NCBI GenBank assembly: GCA_022447225.1
Contig: JAKVAZ010000004.1
Span: forward strand, 170,852-234,851
Origin: Fuerstiella sp.
Lineage (GTDB): Bacteria > Planctomycetota > Planctomycetia > Planctomycetales > Planctomycetaceae
Length of the DNA stretch: 64,000 bases
Direction: 5' to 3'
The translations under genes and the position numbers were made by a program. The notes below the pieces were generated by a model. The model did no database searches and had not been told where the DNA came from. It saw only the letters and a list, made by a program, of their open reading frames with translations. This document shows, piece by piece, positions 27,424-36,736 of this stretch (positions within the stretch are counted from its first letter, which is position 1; the number at the start of each line of letters is the position of its first letter).

Positions 27424-28506
27424 TCAAACACTCTTCATGCCGTATTCTTCGAATGAGTGATCACAGGGGTTCCCTCGAGTAATCCACATTCGACGTTCGT
27501 CCGGTTCGATGATGATCGCGAACACGGTTTCCCAGAAACCGGTCACCGGATCGTCACCAGGGTGACGACAGATCGAACCTGGGTAATTGTCGTGATCACT
27601 CAGAATGCTTTTGATCTGCTCAAGATCGGCCTGTCGATCACATCCCTTCAACAGTTCGTCAATACGAGTCTTTCGACTGTACGACTGAGCCAGCTCGGGA
27701 AATTCACTGTTGATCGGTTTGAAATCATCATGAACACAATGATTTGTATGTGTAACGACCGATGAATCTCCGGGCTTCAATACCCGGACCCCGTCGAGGG
27801 TCACTTCAAGATTAGCCGGTCCCTCGGGTGTTGACATCATGATGTTGACCGGAATCGCTCGATGTGCCCGATTGAGCGAATGAACCGTTTGATCAATTGA
27901 GCCGGCTTCATAGATCTCCCTGAGTATGAAATAGTGCGGGACACCCTTGTCCCGACCGGGGGCAGGCAGCGTGTTCACACAGGTGCCGATACCGGTTTCG
28001 CTGAATCCCATATACGAAATCAGACCAGCCTGTGTGCACGAAGTGAACGGCGGTTTCCCGTCCGGGTACCTGGTAAGCACCACAGTAAATTCGTCAAGCA
28101 CCGGATCATTGTCCCAGGTCTGAGCAACCACAGGTCCGCTGCGAATTCCGGTCTCCGGAAAAAACGACAGAGAAGTGCAGCCCCCTGACTTTTCCGACTG
28201 CAGTTGATTGCGAACCTGAAGCAGCATGAGTTCGTCCAGTGTGACGCCGGCCGCTTCCGCCGTTCCCTGCAGTTCTTCGACGAGATCAGGACGATATTCC
28301 CGAGCAAACCTGAGACTACCGCGGGCCACATCAAATGCCCGGTCACGAGTGATTTGAACGGTTTTGCAGACTCGCTCGTAAGCAACTTCGCAAAACCCCC
28401 GGATCTGTTCACGTGTGGCTTCGCCGATCTGTTGCCCCAACTGCTTCGGAGCACCATTGACCGCCAGCTCCGGATATCGAGTCGGTTTCATCGTACTGAG
28501 CCCCAT
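27424..28506 (-). CDS. Peptidase C45 / acyl-CoA:6-APA acyltransferase-like Ntn hydrolase
   Basis: A 360-residue protein; ATG 28506 chosen (ATG 28491 also possible, while the longest frame begins with TTG). The family has an autocatalytically exposed N-terminal nucleophile cysteine and hydrolyses or transfers acyl groups on amides. The conserved site is SGGCTSLSF with Cys110 as predicted nucleophile, preceded by LDELMLLQVRNQL and followed by VVAQTWDND, GMMSTPEGP-like NIMMSTPEGPANLEV and VVTHTNHCVHDDF. No signal peptide is evident, so it is probably cytosolic. The true substrate is unknown; neighbours are other amide/ester hydrolases. Confidence 0.85.
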   Translation of the reverse strand: MGLSTMKPTRYPELAVNGAPKQLGQQIGEATREQIRGFCEVAYERVCKTVQITRDRAFDVARGSLRFAREYRPDLVEELQGTAEAAGVTLDELMLLQVRNQLQSEKSGGCTSLSFFPETGIRSGPVVAQTWDNDPVLDEFTVVLTRYPDGKPPFTSCTQAGLISYMGFSETGIGTCVNTLPAPGRDKGVPHYFILREIYEAGSIDQTVHSLNRAHRAIPVNIMMSTPEGPANLEVTLDGVRVLKPGDSSVVTHTNHCVHDDFKPINSEFPELAQSYSRKTRIDELLKGCDRQADLEQIKSILSDHDNYPGSICRHPGDDPVTGFWETVFAIIIEPDERRMWITRGNPCDHSFEEYGMKSV

Positions 28507-28879
28507 TGGAATATTGCGTTTCCGCGAATTCAACTGCCGATATTAAAACCATCACACCGGTTCCGGGATCGATATTCCATGGTCCTCAGCAATACAACGA
28601 CCCCGTTTCTGTCGGTCATTGACAGGTGAACCGGACTGCGTCACCCGGAAGCTCCGGCTTCCGGCCCATTGTAGCGGAAAATCTTCGGACGTCTCCGGAC
28701 CTCTGAACAGTTCGCTGCTCTTTGGGGAGGGATGAACTCATGGAAGCCAATGCAGAACAATCCGAAACGGGCCTGCACACCGATGGCAAACATTCTGAAT
28801 TCCAATACGACCTGCCGATCGACAAACACCTGCAGAGTGAGAAGTTTTCGATCGTCATTCAAGCACAATCGCCCGTCGA
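28507..28879. other. 373-nt spacer without recognised features
   Basis: Short frames on both strands (28616-28868 minus, 28722-28955 plus) overlap and look like chance. Nothing else is seen. Confidence 0.4.
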
Positions 28880-29263
28880 TCAGTCCAGCCTTGTTCTGAA
28901 TCCGTCCACAATAATTTGTTTGCGTCTTTCGTCACAAAAGCTGACAAACAGCTGATCTCCTTCAATAAAATAGATGGCATCCTGGCTGTAACGTTGTCCT
29001 GTATCACAAGCCATTTCAAATGGCATTTCCACGGCCCAGCCCCGTTCCGTATGTCCGCTGGACGGACTATATCCGGAGACCCGGCACATCCACCGCCGCA
29101 TGGCCCTGAGCTCTCGCTGTAAACTCCCGTCAGCAGAACGATTTTTTTCTTCCGACCAGTGTTCCCCAGTCGTGGCGTATGCCGTAATGATGGAAAACGA
29201 CGGCGGCCAGACAACGTCGTGGTCGGCACATCGAAATCGAACTTCAAAGTAAGCCGGATGCAT
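28880..29263 (-). CDS. DUF3293 domain protein
   Basis: A 127-residue protein. ATG at 29263 is preferred over the GTG at 29269 because AGG lies five bases upstream. The sequence has the DUF3293 pattern: FSIITAYATTG near the start, a central helix with NRSADGSLQRELRAM, GHTERGWAVEMPFEMA and the end signature YSQDAIYFIEGDQLFVSF. The function of this family is unknown; it is a small soluble alpha/beta protein. It follows the beta-propeller gene by 37 bases on the same strand and is probably co-transcribed. A competing frame on the same strand (28855-29247) has no such signature. Confidence 0.8.
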   Translation of the reverse strand: MHPAYFEVRFRCADHDVVWPPSFSIITAYATTGEHWSEEKNRSADGSLQRELRAMRRWMCRVSGYSPSSGHTERGWAVEMPFEMACDTGQRYSQDAIYFIEGDQLFVSFCDERRKQIIVDGFRTRLD

Positions 29264-29300
29264 CGTCACCTGTCATTGATAAATGCGGCCCCTGTCGGCC

Positions 29301-30347
29301 TCACTGACTGGTTGCGCCGAGAATACGCCATACGCCTCGTTCGTTGGTCGTGGTCCCGTCACACGCTTCATACAGCATCCGATAACGTGGCGCAGTCTCA
29401 GATGCAGGCGACAGTCGAAGCACACACATTTCCGAACATTTCGCGGCGTCCCAGCCGCCGGGACCTGGTGAGATCACCGGATCTGTATCTTTTCGCCACG
29501 TCAGTCCGTCGTCCGATACCGCTCGCAAAATATATGCACGAGTGGCCTGACTGTAGCCGGCGTAGTACATGACATAGCCGGCGTTCTGTACTCTGACAAT
29601 CTCAGGAGCAAATGCTGTCAATGAATCCCAGGTTCCGTCGGGACCGAGTCGCACTCCGGGTTCCTCATGAAAGACAAGCCCGTCCTCATCAGAAACCGCG
29701 CTGATAATCCCGCGACCATTCTGAGCACAATACAACCGGACCCGACCATCACTCAGGAAAACAATTCGAGGAGCCGAATAGTGACAACCGTCACACTCGA
29801 TCCTCGAACCGGGCTCCGGAGTCCATTCAAGTCCTCCGTCAGAAGAGACAGCACTTCGAATCGAATTGTCCATTGTCTGCGGACCAGCACAGCACTCATA
29901 ATACATTCGCAGGCGTCTGCCGTCAGCGACAGGAACAACTTCGGAAGACACAACACGCCAGGCATTCGGATCGACAGCCTCAGGCGACAGTCTCACCCCC
30001 GGTTCCGGATCCCAGATGTTTCCATCAGTCGAAAACGCACTCAGGATGCGTGTCCCTGAGTATTCGTAGTCATTGGCTCCGGCCGGAAATCCTGAACGCG
30101 GTAAAATCTGCGTGTAGTACATTCGATAACCACCATCGGGCAACGCAATGACTCGTGGACTGACCGCGCCACAAATGCCGGTTCGTGGAGCGTTTGCCGA
30201 CCACCGTGCTTCAGGTTGAGGATCGGAATCTGTGTCCGACGGAGCCTCGATGACCGGAGTCGTATCTTTGGTCCATAACGTGCCAGGATCGGTCACAACC
30301 GTCCTGACCAGCGGCGAAGCCGACTGCGTTTGTGTCAGGTCAATCAA
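29301..30347 (-). CDS. GH43/GH32-like five-bladed beta-propeller protein
   Basis: About 348 residues. The first in-frame start is a TTG at 30347 with AGGA about ten bases upstream; no ATG is available nearby, so the start is tentative. Repeating blade motifs of the type ILSAFSTDGNIWDPEPGVRL, SAVSSDGGLEWTPEPGSRI, SAVSDEDGLVFHEEPGVRL and RAVSDDGLTWRKDTDPVI, each following GxxRMYY or VMYYAGY strands, identify the arabinanase/levansucrase-type propeller. No signal peptide is seen. Glycosidase activity is not proven because the acidic catalytic triad cannot be assigned without alignment; many such proteins are uncharacterised. The downstream partner is the DUF3293 gene. Confidence 0.75.
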   Translation of the reverse strand: MIDLTQTQSASPLVRTVVTDPGTLWTKDTTPVIEAPSDTDSDPQPEARWSANAPRTGICGAVSPRVIALPDGGYRMYYTQILPRSGFPAGANDYEYSGTRILSAFSTDGNIWDPEPGVRLSPEAVDPNAWRVVSSEVVPVADGRRLRMYYECCAGPQTMDNSIRSAVSSDGGLEWTPEPGSRIECDGCHYSAPRIVFLSDGRVRLYCAQNGRGIISAVSDEDGLVFHEEPGVRLGPDGTWDSLTAFAPEIVRVQNAGYVMYYAGYSQATRAYILRAVSDDGLTWRKDTDPVISPGPGGWDAAKCSEMCVLRLSPASETAPRYRMLYEACDGTTTNERGVWRILGATSQ

Positions 30348-30536
30348 GTCGTCATCTTCCTTTCATGTCACCTGCCGTCTAAAACGGACTCTGTTGTACG
30401 AACGAAATCAACATGCGCATATTGCCCCCGACGATCCACTGCAGCCTGTAGCACATGCTGTTTGAGTGTGATATCGTCGCGGGTGATGGTATCCACGGTT
30501 CCGTAAGACTCAATCCACTTATAGCAACAGGCATCC

Positions 30537-31313
30537 ATGGCTTACCTCGAACAATTGTTCACACTGCAGGGAAAAGTCGCGTTAGTGACCGGAGCTACCC
30601 GCGGTTTGGGACTGGCCATGACTGAGGCCTTACTCCGCGCCGGGGCAAGCGTCGTGCTGAATGGCTCAAATCGTGAGCGACTTACCGAGACAACGCAGCG
30701 TTTTGCGCAGGAAGGCCTGCCGGTCAGTGAATACGCCTGCGATCTGGCCGATGCCGCCCAGGTCACCAGCCTCACAGATTTCGTACTCCGCGAGCATCCA
30801 AGAATCGATGTCCTCGTCAATAATGCCGGCGTGACATGTACGCATGATCTGCTTGATTACCCCGATACCGCCTGGCAAAAGACGTTTCAAGTCAATCTGG
30901 ATGCACCATTCCGGCTGGCGAAACAACTGGCCCCGCGTATGACGGAACACGATGGCGGCTCGATTATCAATATTACCAGTATCGGTGCGGAACAGGGATT
31001 TCCCAATAATCCGGCCTACGCCGCAGCCAAAGGAGCACTCAAACAACTCACGAAATCACTGGCATTTGACCTGGGTCCCTTTGGTATTCGAGTGAATAAT
31101 CTGGGTCCGGGCTACTTCCACACCGATATGGCCACTCTAAGTTATTCAGATCCGGAGCGTCGTGAGGCACGTGCCCGCAGTACTCTTCTGGGCCGGTGGG
31201 GTGAACCGGAAGATCTGGCCGGTGCGGTCGTCTTCCTTGCATCTGACGCTTCGCGCTATATGACGGGTCAGGATCTCTACATCGATGGAGGCTGGCTGGC
31301 AAAAGGGCTTTAA
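30537..31313 (+). CDS. SDR-family oxidoreductase (gluconate 5-dehydrogenase-like)
   Basis: Classical short-chain dehydrogenase of 258 residues, NAD(P)-dependent. TGATRGLG near residues 19-26 is the cofactor glycine motif, NNAG follows at about 96, and the catalytic residues are Ser in NITSIGAEQG and Tyr/Lys in YAAAKGALK. NNLGPGYFHTDM and the C-terminal RYMTGQDLYIDGGW complete the pattern. It resembles gluconate 5-dehydrogenases and related sugar-acid or 3-oxoacyl reductases; the substrate is open. ATG at 30537 with AGG six bases upstream. It is alone on its strand between minus-strand genes. Confidence 0.9.
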   Translation: MAYLEQLFTLQGKVALVTGATRGLGLAMTEALLRAGASVVLNGSNRERLTETTQRFAQEGLPVSEYACDLADAAQVTSLTDFVLREHPRIDVLVNNAGVTCTHDLLDYPDTAWQKTFQVNLDAPFRLAKQLAPRMTEHDGGSIINITSIGAEQGFPNNPAYAAAKGALKQLTKSLAFDLGPFGIRVNNLGPGYFHTDMATLSYSDPERREARARSTLLGRWGEPEDLAGAVVFLASDASRYMTGQDLYIDGGWLAKGL

Positions 31314-31561
31314 ACAGACCTGCTCTCACTGGCGCGAGAACCGGTTTCCTCCGCGTCTGTTGAAACAAGACGTACGAGAATCGCCCCCAGTGCCGTACCG
31401 GTCAGGTCAACATCGAGCGGCTGGGAAACCGGAATCATTTGCCCCGAAGAACATCACAACATGACGTTTCCTCAGGTTGAGCTGATCCATCCCGCTGCTG
31501 TCTTCGAAATCAAATTATTCAGATGATGACAGTAGTCAACTGTCTTTCGGATGTATCGAAA

Positions 31562-32266
31562 CTATTTGAGCTCCCGCAACACACGGTCGGTCGTCCACAC
31601 CTGTGTGTAAACCCGGGCCATGGCCGACAACGCCGCATAGTGATGCTCTTCAAAAAATGTTGCCACGGCATCCTCAACAACGATCACGTTGTAACCACGA
31701 TCACCGGCATTGCGCGCTGTAGTCTCCACACACATATCAGTTGCCATTCCGGTCACGACCAGAGTCTCTACGTTCAGATTTCGCAAAAGCTGATCGATCC
31801 CCGTACCGTTAAACGGGCTGCTGGAATTCTTGTCGATCACCAGTTCATCGTCGAGTGGTGTCAGTTCGTCGACGATTTGATGTTCCCTGCTGCCTTTGGG
31901 CCATAGAGTCGGACGGTCTGACTGATCACGAGCATCCGCATCCCGTCGCTGACGTCGCGCAATCATGTCACGACCATCGGGCAGAAGCGCACCGTGACGT
32001 GTATAAATCACATTTCGCTGCATCTTCCGAAACTCGTTCAGTAACCGCTGTGCGTTACTGATCGAATGACGAATTCGAGGCACATAATACTCCGCGACGT
32101 CCGGATGCTGCTGAACGAGCATCGGGATGAGGCCGCAGTCCGAACTGGCACCATAATTCTGATAGTCGATAATGATGAGCCCTGCGCGATCCCAGTCCAC
32201 ATCAAATGCAGGCCACGGCATAATCCAGTCGCGTAGTGAATCGGGGGAGTCAAACAGGTCTGTCAT
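31562..32266 (-). CDS. Isochorismatase-like cysteine hydrolase
   Basis: A 234-residue protein from ATG at 32266; the longest frame begins with TTG at 32302. The catalytic triad is visible: Asp34 (LIIIDYQN), Lys146 (VIDKNSSSPF) and Cys179 (TGMATDMCVETTARNAGDRG). The family includes nicotinamidases, carbamoylsarcosine amidases, ureidoacrylate/biuret hydrolases and true isochorismatases. Here it is most likely an amide hydrolase acting in the cytosol. It is followed upstream on the same strand by the CocE/NonD hydrolase gene. Confidence 0.9.
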   Translation of the reverse strand: MTDLFDSPDSLRDWIMPWPAFDVDWDRAGLIIIDYQNYGASSDCGLIPMLVQQHPDVAEYYVPRIRHSISNAQRLLNEFRKMQRNVIYTRHGALLPDGRDMIARRQRRDADARDQSDRPTLWPKGSREHQIVDELTPLDDELVIDKNSSSPFNGTGIDQLLRNLNVETLVVTGMATDMCVETTARNAGDRGYNVIVVEDAVATFFEEHHYAALSAMARVYTQVWTTDRVLRELK

Positions 32267-32321
32267 TTTATTCTCACACCAAGCAGGTGTCTTTGAGACC
32301 AAACTGGATGTTTACCTGCCG

Positions 32322-34064
32322 TTATTCCTGGCACGGCAGAAGGATTCGTGACATCCGGGTGATGTCGTGGTAAACCCGTTCCGTTGACAAAATGGAACGT
32401 TGCCCGGAGGGTCCCTCAGCCGTATTCGGATTCCGGTCAAACAAAGGAAAATAGGCACCACAAATATCGACCCGCAGTCGATGTCCTTCACGGATCTGTG
32501 CCGCCACCGGACCAAGGTCAATTATGAGTTTGTAGACTTTACCCGGTTCAAGAGGTGTGGGATGCAGTTCCGAATCCCGGAAACTGCCCCGCAAAATACC
32601 AACCGCCAGGTTCGGCGCAAATCCATCAGGATGGACGTCGATCAGTCTGACCACCCAGTCAGCATCGGGTGTATCCGCAGAGACAAACAATTCCGCTTTT
32701 GCATTACCGGCAAACGTCAGCGGAGCGGTCAGTGGAGATGACGTATACACCAGCACATCATCACGCTCTTCGATCGGTCGCTGATCAACAGGAGCCCATG
32801 TCGCCGACATTACGGATTGCGATTCGGAAACCGGACAGGCCGGGACCGGGTCGTCGGGATCCGCCCGGAAACTGTCACACAATTCGTTTTCCACGGGAGG
32901 GGTCCGGTTGAGTTTGCCGCTGCCGTCTGCGGTATTCGCATCACCATCGGAGTGCAGATAAAACGACTCTGACTGAAAACCTTCCGGGGGCCACGTGGAA
33001 GCCGATTGCCAGACATTATCGCCCATTGAGAAATACCTCACCGCCGGTTCGACCTCACCGGTCTTCTCATCTTCGGCAGGCGTGCCCTGCTCTTTCAGGA
33101 ACCGATCGAACCAGCGGAGATTCTCGCCGGCCTTATCAATCACCGCATTCCGTCCAAAATCAATTTCACCGACTTTTGCACCACCAATCGAACCATGGTC
33201 CCACGGGCCAAGAATGAGTTGCTGGTGGCGACGGGTCCAGGAATCGCACGCCTGCTCACGCATCCGCATAAAGTTACCGACCGATTCACGCGAGAAAAAA
33301 TCGTAGTAACCCACGATGTGCTGCATCGGTAGCTTCAGATCGACGATCTCTTCCGTCAGTTCAACACGTTTCCAGTATCCGTCCGGTCGAGGATGGGTCA
33401 GCATGCCCCTCAGCCAGGGAATCGACCAGCCAACTTTCTGATCAACTTCGCTTAGCGGCAAATGCAGCAGTGTTGTCCTCCAGTCAGTCGTCACCACTGC
33501 CCCGGCCGGTTTCTGCGAGTTGCCCGCAGCCCATCCGGCAATCAGCGAAATCCTGACGGCACCACCCAGATACAGATTCCGATAAAAACTACTCCAGGTC
33601 GCAGTCGGAGCAATCGTGACCAGCCCCGGAGGTCTTTCCGCAGCCGCCTGCCACTGGGTGGCGCCCACGTAGGAAGCCCCCCACATTCCAATGCGTCCGT
33701 TGCACCACGATTGATTTCTGAGCCACTCAATTGCGTCGAATCCGTCCTGCCCCTCACTGTTATAAGGAACGAAGTCACCTTCGGACTCATACCGGCCACG
33801 GCAATCCTGGACCACCGCTACGTATCCGGCGGCGGCATATCGTTCCGCATCCGATTTTGCACGCTCCTTGTTGTAGGGGGTTCGCATCAGCACCACGGCG
33901 GCACGCTCGACCGACGACTGACGATAGATATCGGTGGCCAGCTGCACGCCATCCCGCATCGGCACACGGACTGTTTCTACATTGATCTGCGACAGATCGC
34001 CGGCCGATGCAACCGGGGCAACAAACAGCAGAAAACCAAACAGCAAAGTGGGTGTACGAGTCAT
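32322..34064 (-). CDS. Exported CocE/NonD-family hydrolase (X-Pro dipeptidyl-peptidase S15 fold)
   Basis: A 580-residue alpha/beta hydrolase. ATG at 34064 gives a signal peptide (LLFGFLLFVAPVASAGD). VPMRDGVQLATDIYRQ starts the S15 domain. The catalytic triad is Ser131 (MWGASYVGATQ), Asp255 (VGYYDFFSRE) and His290 (LGPWDHGS). The C-terminal jelly-roll domain includes PLTFAGNAKAELFVSADTPD and EGHRLRVDICGAYFPLFDRN. Members cleave esters, amides or acyl-amino acid bonds (cocaine esterase, glutaryl-7-ACA acylase); the substrate is unknown. A periplasmic place is inferred from the signal. Confidence 0.92.
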   Translation of the reverse strand: MTRTPTLLFGFLLFVAPVASAGDLSQINVETVRVPMRDGVQLATDIYRQSSVERAAVVLMRTPYNKERAKSDAERYAAAGYVAVVQDCRGRYESEGDFVPYNSEGQDGFDAIEWLRNQSWCNGRIGMWGASYVGATQWQAAAERPPGLVTIAPTATWSSFYRNLYLGGAVRISLIAGWAAGNSQKPAGAVVTTDWRTTLLHLPLSEVDQKVGWSIPWLRGMLTHPRPDGYWKRVELTEEIVDLKLPMQHIVGYYDFFSRESVGNFMRMREQACDSWTRRHQQLILGPWDHGSIGGAKVGEIDFGRNAVIDKAGENLRWFDRFLKEQGTPAEDEKTGEVEPAVRYFSMGDNVWQSASTWPPEGFQSESFYLHSDGDANTADGSGKLNRTPPVENELCDSFRADPDDPVPACPVSESQSVMSATWAPVDQRPIEERDDVLVYTSSPLTAPLTFAGNAKAELFVSADTPDADWVVRLIDVHPDGFAPNLAVGILRGSFRDSELHPTPLEPGKVYKLIIDLGPVAAQIREGHRLRVDICGAYFPLFDRNPNTAEGPSGQRSILSTERVYHDITRMSRILLPCQE

Positions 34065-34468
34065 GATTAACAGAAATTCCCGAAGCACACGACGGTCACC
34101 CGCCGTGCTGCTGTCACGACTCAACCGGACGTGGAAGCAGGATGTCAATTCAATCAGCCCCAATTACAACAGCGATCAATCATCCCGGATCACACGGTCA
34201 CTGTCCATGAGGCCTCCTGCGCACATGTTCCGGAAAATCGTCACTGCAAGACGACCGGAACCCTGCGGTGATCCCGCAGAGACGCCAGGACCTGCTGTAT
34301 CAGCGAGTATGCCAGGTTGCAAAGTGACGGACAAATGCAGCGATCACTTAAAGTTTCTCAGACAACGATTTCAGAATGAATCGTACCGGCCTGGACATCA
34401 TCGTCACAGGCATGTCCCGTCATGAGTTGACCACAACCTGCTGATCATCAGCCGGATTGCACATGCTT
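34065..34468. other. 404-nt spacer without recognised features
   Basis: Upstream region of the CocE-like gene and 3' end of the amidohydrolase gene, both on the minus strand. No riboswitch or terminator was recognised. Confidence 0.4.
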
Positions 34469-35407
34469 TCAGGAATCAGCAAACCACAATCCTCGTGCGG
34501 TTTCGCCAAGTATGGCTTTCTTCGCTGAAGTTTCGAGTCCAAGCTCACGGGTAAAAATCTTGAGGTGGTCAGCATAGCTGATCTCCGGACACCACAATTC
34601 GCAGGGGAAGTCGCTGCCCCACACACAACGTTGCGGCGAGAATGCCGCAATCACCTGTCGACAGGCGTGGTGGAGGTCCCGACACGGGTAGGGTTCGGCA
34701 GTACCAGTCGGAATAAATGTCAGTTTGGCATGTGCGCCCGGAAGTTCTGCAAGTCGCACCACATTACTCACGATCGCATCTGTGTCGGGACCGGCTTTGA
34801 TGTTGAGACAGTGGTCAATGACAAACCGCAGTTTCGGATGACGCACTGCAAGAGCTTCGATCTGACTGCGGTTCTCTTTTCCTGTAAGCACATTGATGAC
34901 GATACCCAGTTCTTCCGCCGTACCCCAAAGACGATCGACTCCGGGATCATCCAGTTTCCCACTCTTCGCCGGCACACTGCGCATGCCTCGAACGTTTGAG
35001 TCCTGTACGTAACGACGAAGCAAATCCGGACTATCCGGGTTGTCGGGGTCGAGCGTGATCACGGCGGCCATGAAATCACTGTTATCGCGGGCCGAATCTG
35101 CCGTGAAACGATTATCAAAGCGATAGTAGGTGCTCGTCTGAATTGCAGTCACGAAACGAACGCCGTTTGACTTCATTTCCTGTTGGAGGTGAGAAACCGT
35201 GCCCTTGCCGGCCGGAGGACGATAGGGTTCCTCGACCGTTGGGTATTTCTGCTCGTCTTCTCCGTAGATGTGGGCGTGACAGTCGATCACCAGCAGGTCG
35301 TCGTCCGCCTTTTCTGCCGCCACAGTACCGGTAGCGCAGGTGGCTCCAATGGCGGCCGCTGATTCGCTGAGAAACGTGCGGCGTGTTTTCCTATTCTTCG
35401 ATGGCAT
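34469..35407 (-). CDS. Tat-exported amidohydrolase 2 (metal-dependent TIM-barrel hydrolase)
   Basis: A 312-residue protein with a Tat signal (NRKTRRTFLSESAAAIGATC). Metal-binding residues expected of the amidohydrolase-2 family are His44 and His46 (IDCHAHIYGE), a His in FVIDHCLNI (about 198) and an Asp in VWGSDFPCE (about 268). Family members are lactonases and decarboxylases acting on sugar lactones or aromatic acids; the 4-sulfomuconolactonase/fuconolactonase type is closest in layout. It sits in a run of minus-strand hydrolases. Confidence 0.88.
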   Translation of the reverse strand: MPSKNRKTRRTFLSESAAAIGATCATGTVAAEKADDDLLVIDCHAHIYGEDEQKYPTVEEPYRPPAGKGTVSHLQQEMKSNGVRFVTAIQTSTYYRFDNRFTADSARDNSDFMAAVITLDPDNPDSPDLLRRYVQDSNVRGMRSVPAKSGKLDDPGVDRLWGTAEELGIVINVLTGKENRSQIEALAVRHPKLRFVIDHCLNIKAGPDTDAIVSNVVRLAELPGAHAKLTFIPTGTAEPYPCRDLHHACRQVIAAFSPQRCVWGSDFPCELWCPEISYADHLKIFTRELGLETSAKKAILGETARGLWFADS

Positions 35408-35733
35408 AACAGTTTATTCCCGTTTGGCAGGACAGTGGACCACATGGGTACTGAAAGACAATCCGGATTGTCAGAACCACATTGGATTGCCGGATGGATC
35501 ATATGAAGAAAAGGCACCACCATCCGGATTTCCTGCTTCAATTTCTTCGGAATGCGAAGCACGAACTGCTGCCAGGTTAGCTGACTGTCCCGTTATAGAA
35601 CAGCAATCAGTCGCAGACAATTTTTTTTCACACACGCAGCCGGCCGCAGGTTGATGCGAACTGCAGACAATTCGTGTATGCTGAGGTTCCATTGGTTCCG
35701 TCAACCGCCACACTGTCGAATTGAGGATTTGAA
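35408..35733. other. 326-nt divergent spacer
   Basis: Separates the amidohydrolase (minus) from the DUF3500 gene (plus). A minus-strand frame ending SSYDPSGNPMWF recalls the end of VOC-family proteins but has no preceding domain. A run of eight T at about 35619-35627 has no strong stem before it. Confidence 0.4.
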
Positions 35734-36711
35734 ATGTCTCATTTGAACCCACGTGTCAACGTTGCTTCTGCCCTTTCCCGACGCCGTTTTGTACGAACCG
35801 TCGGCGGAGCCGCCGTGACTGCATGCAGTCTTCCGCTTCTCGACCAATCCACCGTTGCGGCACCATCGGCAAAGAGTACGGCCGAATCGGCAGTCAAACG
35901 ACTGTACGAATCGCTCAGCGACCGGCAATCTTCGGTCATCTGCTTTCCGTTCGAACACCAGCTTCGGAAGAAAGTCAGTGCCAACTGGGGGATCACGGAT
36001 CCGGAAATCGGCAGCGACTTCTATACCAGCGAACAGCGTGAACTGATTGGTCAAATTGTCAGCAACGTCACCAGTGAAGATGGCTATGAACGGCTTCTTA
36101 AACAAATGGATGACGACAATGGCGGTATCGAGCAGTATCAGTGTGCCATTTTTGGTGAACCCGGGACCGGTCAGTTCCAATGGGAACTCACCGGTCGGCA
36201 CCTCACACTGCGAGCCGACGGGGACAGTGTGGAGAACACCGCATTTGGGGGGCCAGTTATCTACGGACACGGTGAGGAAGAGATCAGGCAAAACCTCTTC
36301 TACTACCAGACACAACAGGCAAACGAAGTGTTTCAGGCGCTGGACAGTGCGCAGCGCAAACAATCGCTGCTGAGGAGAGCCCCCAGGGAGACCCAGGTGC
36401 AGATTCAGGGAGGCACCGGCAGGTTCTCTGGTGTGCGAGTTGGTGATCTGTCCCAGGACCAGAAGCAACTGGTGGAGTCTGTTGTCAAGACCATCCTCGC
36501 GCCGTATCGCAGCGAGGACGTGGACGAATCGATGTCAATTCTGAAAAACAACGGAGGACTGGATGAACTCCGGATGGCCTTCTATCAACAGGAAGATATT
36601 GGAAACGATAAAGAGTGGGACATCTGGCGGATTGAAGGTCCGGCATTCGTCGTTCATTTTCGCGGGGCGCCACACGTCCACGCTTACATCAATATCGGTG
36701 TCAAATCGTAA
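35734..36711 (+). CDS. DUF3500 domain protein, Tat-exported
   Basis: A 325-residue protein of unknown biochemical function. ATG at 35734 has GAGGA about seven bases upstream. Twin-arginine signal ALSRRRFVRTVGGAAVTAC. DUF3500 features are YQCAIFGEPGTGQFQWELTG, RHLTLRADGD and AFGGPVIYGH, with later QGGTGRFSGVRVGDLS and a C-terminal FVVHFRGAPHVHAYINI that has clustered histidines and could bind metal (inference). It is followed after 25 bases by the MFS gene on the same strand, so a shared transcript is likely. Confidence 0.87.
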   Translation: MSHLNPRVNVASALSRRRFVRTVGGAAVTACSLPLLDQSTVAAPSAKSTAESAVKRLYESLSDRQSSVICFPFEHQLRKKVSANWGITDPEIGSDFYTSEQRELIGQIVSNVTSEDGYERLLKQMDDDNGGIEQYQCAIFGEPGTGQFQWELTGRHLTLRADGDSVENTAFGGPVIYGHGEEEIRQNLFYYQTQQANEVFQALDSAQRKQSLLRRAPRETQVQIQGGTGRFSGVRVGDLSQDQKQLVESVVKTILAPYRSEDVDESMSILKNNGGLDELRMAFYQQEDIGNDKEWDIWRIEGPAFVVHFRGAPHVHAYINIGVKS

Positions 36712-36736
36712 CCTGACACTCTGAGGCAGTTTCAAA

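Noticed and set aside
28855..29247. 130-codon minus-strand frame overlapping the DUF3293 gene
   Set aside because: The overlapping frame at 28880-29263 carries the DUF3293 signature and a ribosome site.
35471..35752. Possible VOC/glyoxalase remnant (ends DPSGNPMWF)
   Set aside because: Only one short similarity at the end, with no preceding fold and overlap with the DUF3500 start region.
35739..36468. Long minus-strand frames opposite the DUF3500 gene (for example 35701-36468)
   Set aside because: The plus-strand gene has a Tat signal, ribosome site and family motifs; the antisense frames do not.
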